Shown in pieces: positions 1 through 5,949 of a DNA stretch of 12,820 nt (position 1 is its first letter; each line of letters starts with the position of its first letter). A program made the position numbers and the translations under genes. The notes below the pieces were generated by a model. It was given only the letters and a program-made list of their open reading frames with translations, was not told the origin of the DNA and did no database searches. This DNA comes from Candidatus Segatella intestinihominis. GTDB lineage: Bacteria > Bacteroidota > Bacteroidia > Bacteroidales > Bacteroidaceae. The stretch spans positions 1 through 12,820 of the forward strand of contig URLG01000072.1 in the NCBI GenBank assembly GCA_900548535.1, read 5' to 3'.

Positions 1-11
1 GAGTAGTCTCC

Positions 12-1577
12 GTGAAGATGCCTAGCTTCGCCCAGGAGCGAGACTGCCAGCAGCTGATTCATGACTTCTATGCGAAATATGGAGACAGTTCGAAGCCATT
101 CTCTAGAGATGTGATCCGCATCAATGCGCAGGCGGAGACTCAGGCTAATCAATTAAGAATTAATAATGAAGAATTAAGAATTCAAGGCGCAAGTGCAGGT
201 AATCAAACAGTTCAAATTTCAAACCTCAATGTTCAAAGTTCCGAAGATGATTACCCCGCTCCGCCCGAGATGCCGAAGAAGCTGCCTAAGCTCGTGGAGC
301 TCCTCGTGTCTCAGACACCGGATATCTATAAGCCTGCCGTAGCCCATGCCATCTTTCCTCCGCTAGCCACCCATCTCTGTCGCACCTATTTCAACTATAT
401 AGATAATGTGGAGCATGAGGCTACGCTAATGTGCTGCCTCTTGGCTGGCACGGGTGCAGGAAAGAACTGCGTGCAGATGCCTATCAACCTGATTATGGAG
501 GACATCCGCAGCCGCGACCAAGAGAACCTGCAGCGAGAGAAGGAATGGAAGGACGAGGTAACTCGCAAGGGTGCTAACAAGGACAAGCGCAAGCGCCCAC
601 AAAACCTTATCATCCAGGAGATAGACGCCGACATGACCAACCCTGCCTTCGTGATGCGAACCGCCGAAGCACAGGAGCATTTCCTCTATACCTCTCTGAA
701 TGAGATAGACCAGTTTGATGCCTTGAAAGGGCAGGGCGGACAGCAATTTCGCATCATGTGCCTCGCCTTCGACCCTGGTAATCAATATGGACAAACCCGA
801 GTGGGAACGCAATCAGTCACCGAGCGAGTCACCATCCGATTTAACTGGAATGCATCTACCACCATCAAGAAGGGACAGCAGTATTTCTCCAAAGTGCTGA
901 CGGCTGGTCCTATCTCGCGCATCAACTTCTGCACCATCCCGGAGCGTGACATCGGTGCCGAGATGCCCGTCTATGGCAAATACGACGAGGCTTTCCGTGA
1001 GCAGCTCAAGCCTTATCTGGAGAACCTCTGCCGAGCCTCTGGCTTGATAGACTGCCCCGAGGCTTTCCAGCTAGCCGCCAAGCTGAAGGATGAGAACGCC
1101 GACTTCTCTCGGCTCTCGCAAAATCGTGTGTATGAGAATCTTTCCTTTCGTGGCAATGTGATAGCCTACTTGAAGGCATGCGTGCTCTATGTGGCGAATG
1201 GCTGCCAATGGGAGCCTGAGATAGAGAACTTTATCCGCTGGAGCGAGGAATACGACCTGTACTGCAAGATGCGATTCTTTGGCGATGCCATCGCCAGGGC
1301 TGAGATAGAAGGCGAGAAGTCGAGCAAGCGTGGTCCGCAGAATCTTCTGCAGTTCCTGCCCGATGAGTTTACGCTCAGCGATGCAGAAGCATTGCGACTG
1401 CAATACAATCTGGATGTAAAGAAAACTAAGCACATGATTAATGTTTGGATAAGCAGAGGATATATCCAGCGAAGGGAGAATGGTGAAAACGGTCGCAGTC
1501 TCAAATCTCAGAATCTCAGTTATTTTAAACTTAAATACAAAAATTACAATGGAAATCGTACTCAAAAGAATAGCTAA
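12..1577 (+). CDS. DUF3987-type P-loop protein (mobile-element primase/helicase-like), 5' end uncertain
   Basis: Resembles the DUF3987 proteins common in Bacteroidales mobile islands, often beside or fused to VirE-N/BT4734 primase-like domains and thought to be helicase-like ATPases; the activity is inferred. Visible parts: a Walker A-like AGTGAGKN at residues 145-152, a hydrophobic strand ending in acidic residues (FLYTSLNEIDQFD, 223-235) as Walker B candidate, a sensor-like RFNWNAST (276-283), and a C-terminal winged-helix-like segment around 455-490. A charged helical insert (about 165-198) lies between the Walker motifs. The start is unsure: GTG at 12 and ATG at 18 are candidates without a clear ribosome binding site, and the frame is open to the window edge, so the gene may be a 3' part of a longer one. 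Residues 47-77 are encoded by AT-rich DNA unlike the rest. Its last 29 bases overlap the DUF5675 gene. Family confidence is good, function low. Confidence 0.72.
   Translation: MKMPSFAQERDCQQLIHDFYAKYGDSSKPFSRDVIRINAQAETQANQLRINNEELRIQGASAGNQTVQISNLNVQSSEDDYPAPPEMPKKLPKLVELLVSQTPDIYKPAVAHAIFPPLATHLCRTYFNYIDNVEHEATLMCCLLAGTGAGKNCVQMPINLIMEDIRSRDQENLQREKEWKDEVTRKGANKDKRKRPQNLIIQEIDADMTNPAFVMRTAEAQEHFLYTSLNEIDQFDALKGQGGQQFRIMCLAFDPGNQYGQTRVGTQSVTERVTIRFNWNASTTIKKGQQYFSKVLTAGPISRINFCTIPERDIGAEMPVYGKYDEAFREQLKPYLENLCRASGLIDCPEAFQLAAKLKDENADFSRLSQNRVYENLSFRGNVIAYLKACVLYVANGCQWEPEIENFIRWSEEYDLYCKMRFFGDAIARAEIEGEKSSKRGPQNLLQFLPDEFTLSDAEALRLQYNLDVKKTKHMINVWISRGYIQRRENGENGRSLKSQNLSYFKLKYKNYNGNRTQKNS
151..242 (+). 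repeat. AT-rich intergenic-type repeat inside the DUF3987 reading frame
   Basis: The stretch holds the short unit AATTAAGAAT twice (151-160 and 172-181, the second running on into TC), then TTCAAATTTCAA (211-222) and related TTCAAA words. The same 12-mer TTCAAATTTCAA lies in the noncoding gap before sdaA (4710-4721). It is translated without a stop as a polar linker (LRINNEELRIQG and following). Base composition and codon choice (AAT, ATT, TTA, CAA) differ sharply from the GC-richer coding sequence on both sides. Whether it is a captured intergenic repeat or a true linker cannot be decided from one sequence. Confidence 0.5.
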
Positions 1578-2109
1578 GCAGAATACTTACACCATAGGGC
1601 GTATGTATATCCTGAAGGACGAGGAGGTGGAGCGCAAGGTGAACTATACGCTCAATAAGGACCAGAAGCGCAGCTTCTGCCATGTGGTAGATGTGGGCAA
1701 GCTGGACGGGGAGCACTACTTCTGCGATACCCTGGAGCCTACGTGGCGCAACCTGCTGGGCATCACCCTGTTGCCCCAAGAGGAGAATGTGCGCCTGGGG
1801 CGAGTGTCGGGGAAGAAGGCGCAGAAGATGAGGGGCAAGACTGCCATCCCCGAGGGCACCTATCCACTGCTCATCACCAAGTCGCCGAGATTCAAGCAGT
1901 GGCTGCCGCTCTTGCAGGGCGTGCCTGGCTTCGATGGCATCCGCATCCATGCCGGCAACTACCCCGACGATACGCAGGGCTGCATCCTGCCGGGCGAAAA
2001 CAAGCTCAAGGGCATGGTGGTGAACTCTCGCATCTGGCTCAGCCGACTCATCAATGCCATCACGGCTGCTAGAGACCGAGGCGAGAGTATCTGGATCACC
2101 ATCATCTGA
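1549..2109 (+). CDS. DUF5675 family protein (L,D-transpeptidase-like motif)
   Basis: A 186-residue protein with no signal peptide, matching DUF5675, a family found in Bacteroidales prophage-like and mobile regions. The conserved core is recognisable: IPEGTYPL (100-107), SPRF (112-115), GVPGFDGIRIHAGN (124-137), DDT (140-142) and GCILPGENK (144-152). The His134 ... Gly-Cys145 pair recalls the catalytic HxxxxxxGC arrangement of YkuD-type L,D-transpeptidases, so a cell-wall-related role is possible but unproven. The N-terminal 35 residues are extra relative to the core. The ATG at 1549 is preferred over the in-frame GTG at 1480, because the 1480 start would overlap the upstream gene by about 100 bases and add a non-conserved tail; the 1549 start leaves 29 bases of overlap and suggests co-translation. 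The stop TGA (2107-2109) directly abuts the opposing hydrolase stop. Confidence 0.8.
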   Translation: MEIVLKRIAKQNTYTIGRMYILKDEEVERKVNYTLNKDQKRSFCHVVDVGKLDGEHYFCDTLEPTWRNLLGITLLPQEENVRLGRVSGKKAQKMRGKTAIPEGTYPLLITKSPRFKQWLPLLQGVPGFDGIRIHAGNYPDDTQGCILPGENKLKGMVVNSRIWLSRLINAITAARDRGESIWITII

Positions 2110-2949
2110 TCAATATTCATTCCCTTCCTCCTTGATCACGCTCGGACCGTCGATGAGTTCGGGGGCTGGCACGTTGCGATTCACGTCGCTATAGGCGCGG
2201 CGAGTATCACCCATGTCGATGTCTATCTCCTCATTCACGGGGCGACCGGGGTCTAGGAGGGAGTGGGAGAAGAGCCACTCGTAGGTCTTCTTCAGATAGA
2301 ATACGCGGGCGGGAGTGCCGTGGTTGGCTCCCTGCCACCAGTCGTAGCGCAGACGAGTGTCGTTGCCCTCTGACTGCAACTTCTCCACTACCACTTTGGA
2401 CTGCTTGATGGGCACGGCTCTGTCGGCTGTGCCGTGGATAATCCAGAAGGGCAGTCTGCCCAGTCCGCTCACGTCCTTGACCGATGCTCCTCCGCAGAGC
2501 GCCATGCCTGCTGCTATGCGGTTGGGGTAGGTGGCGCACACGTCCATGGTGCCATATCCTCCGAGGCTCATGCCCAGTACGTATACTCGGGTGGTGTCGC
2601 AGGGGTAGTTGGTCTTCACCCAGTCCAGCACCTCCATGATCTTCTTGGGGCTCCAGGCTCCGCCCGGATTCTGCGGCACGATGGTGATGGCGTCGATGTC
2701 CCTACCTTTGACGATGGCATCGAGCGGACCATAGCGGCGCACTCGGTTCAGGTTTCTGCCGCAGAGGCTGGCTCCATGCAGAAAGATAATCACTGGCGTC
2801 TGCTCCTGACTGTAGAAATAGTCCACTGGGGTATATACCCAAAAGTTGTATCCACCGGGTATCTTATTCTTCACCGCCCTCAGAAAGTCGAAGGCTGATG
2901 CCTGTAGGGTGATGAGGCACAGGAGCATCGCCAAGCATATCTTTTTCAT
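2110..2949 (-). CDS. Secreted alpha/beta hydrolase (esterase/peptidase-like)
   Basis: A 279-residue predicted secreted serine hydrolase of the PHB depolymerase/prolyl-oligopeptidase-like type often annotated as 'phospholipase' or 'dienelactone hydrolase-like'. Residues 1-19 form a signal peptide (hydrophobic core, cleavage near ASA-FD). The fold is supported by the oxyanion strand IIFLHGAS (54-61), the nucleophile elbow GMSLGG with Ser128, the acid Asp176 in HGTADRAVP, and His210 in GANHGTP, so the triad is complete. PQNPGGAWSP (92-101) is the usual loop of these enzymes. A roughly 45-residue tail (235-279) after the last fold element is acidic and polar and of unknown role. It lies 57 bases downstream of the Gly/Tyr-rich protein gene on the same strand and is probably co-transcribed from the promoter near 3891. 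The substrate cannot be told; acyl esters of plant or host glycans are a guess from the lineage. Confidence 0.85.
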   Translation of the reverse strand: MKKICLAMLLCLITLQASAFDFLRAVKNKIPGGYNFWVYTPVDYFYSQEQTPVIIFLHGASLCGRNLNRVRRYGPLDAIVKGRDIDAITIVPQNPGGAWSPKKIMEVLDWVKTNYPCDTTRVYVLGMSLGGYGTMDVCATYPNRIAAGMALCGGASVKDVSGLGRLPFWIIHGTADRAVPIKQSKVVVEKLQSEGNDTRLRYDWWQGANHGTPARVFYLKKTYEWLFSHSLLDPGRPVNEEIDIDMGDTRRAYSDVNRNVPAPELIDGPSVIKEEGNEY

Positions 2950-3006
2950 TTGTTAGTCTTGCTATTTCTTTGATTTTCATGTCGATTGGATTTCTTTGCT
3001 GAAGCT

Positions 3007-3855
3007 TTACTTTCCCGGCGCATCGGGCACGGGATAATCGTATTGCTTGTAGTAGGAAGGTGTGTGGTTGTTATACCAGGCTCCCTCTATGTTGATGCCC
3101 AGGGAGAAGGTCTTGCTGGTGTTGGTGTACCTGATGCCTGCGCCCAGGACGTTGGCTCCAGGAGCGCCCATGCCGTAGCCGCCCATCATGCCATAGCCTG
3201 GCATCCAGCCTCTGCCATATCCCCAAGGGTACATGCCGCCATATCCCCAGAGGCCATAGCCGTAGCCTCCATATCTGCCATAGAGCGTGTTGTAATTATT
3301 GGCCACGCTGAGCTGACCGTATACGTATGCCTCCCAGTGGTCATTGATCTTATAGCCCAACATGCCGTAGACGCCACCGTCGTGATAGCTGTCCCCGCCA
3401 TAATTCACATTGTTAATATAGGCTCCCAAGGCTAGCCACAGGCGATTGTCCTTGGTGAGGGGCGTGAGGTAGGCGGCATCGATGGTCTGCGTGAAGCCGC
3501 CACGATGGGGCACATGCTTGCCGAAGGTGGCGAAGGCGGAGAGGTCTACCTGCATGTTCAAGCCCTTGTGAAGACCCAAGAACTGATTCATGCTCGATGG
3601 CTGCATGGGCTCGCTGAGCTTGGCGGCATCAGAAAGCTTGGATGGCTCGCTGAGGGCTGGCAGGTTGGGATTCTTCAAGGGCTTTCCACTGTATATCATC
3701 GGTTTGCCGTTCTGATAGACGGTGTCGCCTGGCAGAATCCAGTCTTCCCTCGGGCTGTCGGCACTGTGCAGCGGTCCGAATGCCACATGCTCCTGCGCTT
3801 GCATCGTCTGCATCACCAGAAGCATCAGGATGAATAGTGAAAATATCTTTTTCAT
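3007..3855 (-). CDS. Secreted Gly/Tyr-rich hypothetical protein, probably envelope-associated
   Basis: I do not recognise a named family. The 282-residue product has a clear signal peptide with a likely cleavage after MQA (residue 20, followed by QEHV). Residues 25-90 are a Pro/Ser/Lys-rich, probably disordered stretch with SEP/SKL-type near-repeats (69-84). From about 100 the pattern alternates hydrophobic and polar residues (MQVDLSAFATFG, IDAAYLTPL, RLWLALGAYINNVNYGG, WEAYVYGQLSVANN) and resumes at 235-262 (NVLGAGIRYTN, FSLGINIEGAWY), as in small outer-membrane beta-barrels. Between them lies a 40-residue Gly/Tyr/Trp/Met-rich segment (191-230) made of GYG, GMYPWGYGRG and similar words. It is the first gene of a two-gene minus-strand unit with the hydrolase, and is divergent from the cyclophilin. 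An outer-membrane or surface location is inference. Confidence 0.7.
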   Translation of the reverse strand: MKKIFSLFILMLLVMQTMQAQEHVAFGPLHSADSPREDWILPGDTVYQNGKPMIYSGKPLKNPNLPALSEPSKLSDAAKLSEPMQPSSMNQFLGLHKGLNMQVDLSAFATFGKHVPHRGGFTQTIDAAYLTPLTKDNRLWLALGAYINNVNYGGDSYHDGGVYGMLGYKINDHWEAYVYGQLSVANNYNTLYGRYGGYGYGLWGYGGMYPWGYGRGWMPGYGMMGGYGMGAPGANVLGAGIRYTNTSKTFSLGINIEGAWYNNHTPSYYKQYDYPVPDAPGK

Positions 3856-3890
3856 ATCGTCTTATCTCATTAATTTGTACTAAACTTTTG

Positions 3891-3898
3891 CAAAGATA
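3891..3898 (-). promoter_or_regulatory. Bacteroidetes -7 promoter box for the minus-strand unit
   Basis: Read on the minus strand this is TATCTTTG, a match to the Bacteroidetes sigma-ABfr -7 consensus TAnnTTTG. It sits 35 bases before the start codon at 3855 and would start transcription near 3884. A T-rich stretch (minus-strand TTTTCC, 3911-3916) is a weak candidate for the -33 region. It would drive the Gly/Tyr-rich protein and the hydrolase. Confidence 0.6.
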
Positions 3899-3942
3899 TA
3901 AATAAAGTGGGGAAAATGCTCATCTTTTTAGAATAAAATCAT

Positions 3943-3950
3943 TATCTTTG
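3943..3950 (+). promoter_or_regulatory. Bacteroidetes -7 promoter box for the cyclophilin gene
   Basis: TATCTTTG on the plus strand, identical to the box facing the other way at 3891-3898 and matching TAnnTTTG. It lies 19 bases before ATG 3970 and 40 before ATG 3991. Transcription would start near 3957. A T-run (3925-3929) is a weak -33 candidate. The two promoters are divergent, with their -7 boxes 44 bases apart, so their upstream regions must overlap. Confidence 0.65.
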
Positions 3951-3969
3951 CACTTAATAACTTAAATAG

Positions 3970-4701
3970 ATGAAAAAAAATAAAGGAAAAATGAAAAAGA
4001 TATTGACTTTGATAGCCTGCTGCATGATGGGGATGAACCTCTCTGCACAGACGGCTAACGAGGATTCGCTCACGGCTGACACCACACTGCATCAGGTGAT
4101 GCTGGAAACTACGATGGGCAACATCAAACTGGCGCTCTACAACGACACGCCAAAACACAGGGACAACTTCCTGAAACTGGTGAACGAGGGCTACTACAAT
4201 GGTTGTATCTTCCAGCGAGTGATCAAGAACTTCATGATACAGGGCGGCGACTACTCCTGCCGTAAGGTAACGCCGGGCAAGGTGGAGAAGTTTGACGTAG
4301 GCTATACCGTGCCTGCCGAGATCATCTACCCTAAGTATTATCACAAGAGAGGGCAGTTGTGCATGGCGCGTGAGGGTGATGACGAGAACCCTACGAAGGC
4401 ATCGGGAGCTACCGATTTCTACATCACCTGGGGCAGAAACTTTTCGCCTAGACAGATGGAATACTTGGTAGAACAGATGCAGCGTGAGGGCAAGAACTAT
4501 GCGATACCTTCGAAGGAGGTGCAGGAAGGCTACATCAAGTATGGCGGAGTGCCTCATCTGGACAATGGATATACCGTGTTTGGCGAGGTGCTGGAAGGTC
4601 TGGATGTGGTAGACAAGATTCAGAACGTGGCTACCAACAAGGAGAACAATGACCGCCCGCTGGAGGATATCATCATCCTGAAAGCCGAGCAAATCAAGTA
4701 A
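3970..4701 (+). CDS. Periplasmic peptidyl-prolyl cis-trans isomerase, cyclophilin type
   Basis: A cyclophilin that isomerises Xaa-Pro bonds of exported proteins. The catalytic block FQRVIKNFMIQGGD (81-94) carries the expected Arg83, Phe88, Met89 and Gln91; GQLCMAR (128-134), SGATDFYIT (145-153) and YTVFGEVLEGLDVVDKI (201-217) complete the fold. Residues 1-26 form a signal peptide ending LSA-QT, so the protein is periplasmic. Between the GATDFYIT strand and the YTVFGEV strand is an insert of about 40 residues (156-198) absent from compact cyclophilins but familiar in Bacteroidales homologues. Start choice: ATG 3970 gives an N-terminal KKNKGKMKK region but has no ribosome binding site. ATG 3991 is preceded by AAAGGA (3982-3987) and gives a more ordinary signal peptide, so it may be the true start. 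The gene has its own promoter and lies 39 bases upstream of sdaA, possibly in the same transcript. Confidence 0.93.
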   Translation: MKKNKGKMKKILTLIACCMMGMNLSAQTANEDSLTADTTLHQVMLETTMGNIKLALYNDTPKHRDNFLKLVNEGYYNGCIFQRVIKNFMIQGGDYSCRKVTPGKVEKFDVGYTVPAEIIYPKYYHKRGQLCMAREGDDENPTKASGATDFYITWGRNFSPRQMEYLVEQMQREGKNYAIPSKEVQEGYIKYGGVPHLDNGYTVFGEVLEGLDVVDKIQNVATNKENNDRPLEDIIILKAEQIK

Positions 4702-4705
4702 TCAT

Positions 4706-4740
4706 AAACTTCAAATTTCAATTTTTAAATTTCAAATCAA
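4706..4740 (+). repeat. AT-rich TTCAAATTT leader before sdaA
   Basis: The gap between the cyclophilin and sdaA is almost wholly A/T and made of near-repeats of TTCAAATTTCAA and TTTAAATTTCAAATC. It holds neither a TAnnTTTG box nor a Shine-Dalgarno sequence. Unstructured A-rich leaders can serve translation initiation in Bacteroidetes, so this may be the sdaA ribosome loading site. The same 12-mer occurs inside the first gene at 211-222. Confidence 0.45.
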
Positions 4741-5949
4741 ATGAAGTCATTAAAGGAAATATATAGAGTAGGCAAGGGACCATCGAGCAGTCATACGATG
4801 GGACCTCAGCGCGCAGCAAAGATGTTCTTGGAGCGATGTGGCAATGCTGCTTCCTATGAGGTGACGCTCTATGGCAGCCTCGCAGCCACGGGCAAGGGCC
4901 ACATGACGGATGTTGCCATCAAGGAGGTGTTTGATGGACATAAGGTCATCAACATCATCTGGCAGCCACAGGTGGTTCTGCCTTTCCATCCCAACGGCAT
5001 GAAATTCGTGGGAAGGGACGTAAACGGCGACGTGATGGACGAGTGGACCGTGTATAGCATAGGCGGCGGTGCGCTCTCTGACGGCTCGGAGGGCCACGAT
5101 GAGCTGGGCGCCAAGGACGTGTATGAACTCAATACGATGGCAGAAATCCAGAAGTGGTGTTACGACAACGGACGCTCCTTCTGGGAATATGTGGAGATGT
5201 GCGAGGGCGATGACATCTGGGACTATCTGGACATGGTGTGGCAAACGATGAAGCAAGCCATACGCCGCGGACTGGACCATGAGGGCGTGCTGCCCGGACC
5301 GCTCAAACTGCAACGCAAGGCTGCCACCTATTATATTAAGGCGAAGGGCTACAGAGCCTCCTTACAGAGTCGCGGACTGGTATACTCTTACGCTCTAGCC
5401 GTGAGCGAGGAGAATGCTTCGGGTGGCATCATCGTGACGGCTCCTACCTGCGGAGCTTGTGGTGTGTTGCCTGCCGTGCTCTATCATCTGTATACGGCTC
5501 ATGAGCAGAGCGAACAGCGCATCTTGAGAGCGCTTGCCACGGCTGGACTGGTGGGCAACATCGTGAAGCAGAATGCCTCCATCAGCGGTGCCGACGTGGG
5601 CTGCCAGGGAGAGGTAGGCGTGGCTTGTGCGATGGCTTCGGCTGCCGCTTGCCAGCTCTTTGGCGGAAGTCCGGCTCAGGTGGAATATGCCGCTGAGATG
5701 GGACTGGAGCATCACTTGGGCATGACCTGCGACCCTGTATGCGGACTGGTGCAGATACCTTGCATCGAGCGCAATGCCTTTGCGGCGGCTAGAGCCCTGG
5801 ACGCTGACCTCTATGCCAGTTTCTCGGACGGACATCACAGCGTATCGTTTGACAGAGTGGTGGAGGTGATGAGACAGACGGGCCACGACCTGCCATCGCT
5901 CTATAAGGAAACCAGTGAAGGCGGACTGGCAAAACAATTTCAAAAATAA
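4741..5949 (+). CDS. sdaA: L-serine ammonia-lyase (L-serine dehydratase), iron-sulfur, single chain
   Basis: Deaminates L-serine to pyruvate and ammonia using a [4Fe-4S] cluster in the cytoplasm. The 402-residue chain joins the beta domain (about 1-160, with GPSSSHTMGP at 13-22 and the SIGGGAL strand at 106-112) to the catalytic alpha domain (about 170-402). Motifs: TAPTCGACGVLPAVL (233-247), NASISGADVGCQGEVG (278-293), GLEHHLGMTCDPVCGLVQIP (321-340). Cys288, Cys330 and Cys341 have the same 42- and 11-residue spacing as the three cluster ligands I recall for the Legionella enzyme (343, 385, 396). The chain ends GLAKQFQK without the C-terminal cysteine reported there. The 39-base gap before it is an AT-rich TTCAAATTTCAA-type leader with no clear promoter box. 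Its stop TAA overlaps the next start (TAATG), which argues for translational coupling with the transporter gene. Confidence 0.95.
   Translation: MKSLKEIYRVGKGPSSSHTMGPQRAAKMFLERCGNAASYEVTLYGSLAATGKGHMTDVAIKEVFDGHKVINIIWQPQVVLPFHPNGMKFVGRDVNGDVMDEWTVYSIGGGALSDGSEGHDELGAKDVYELNTMAEIQKWCYDNGRSFWEYVEMCEGDDIWDYLDMVWQTMKQAIRRGLDHEGVLPGPLKLQRKAATYYIKAKGYRASLQSRGLVYSYALAVSEENASGGIIVTAPTCGACGVLPAVLYHLYTAHEQSEQRILRALATAGLVGNIVKQNASISGADVGCQGEVGVACAMASAAACQLFGGSPAQVEYAAEMGLEHHLGMTCDPVCGLVQIPCIERNAFAAARALDADLYASFSDGHHSVSFDRVVEVMRQTGHDLPSLYKETSEGGLAKQFQK

Noticed and set aside
3180..3290. Repeated CCATATCCCC/CCATAGCC words resembling a short tandem repeat or CRISPR
   Set aside because: They are explained by Gly-Tyr codons of the Gly/Tyr-rich protein; the units are irregular and have no spacers.
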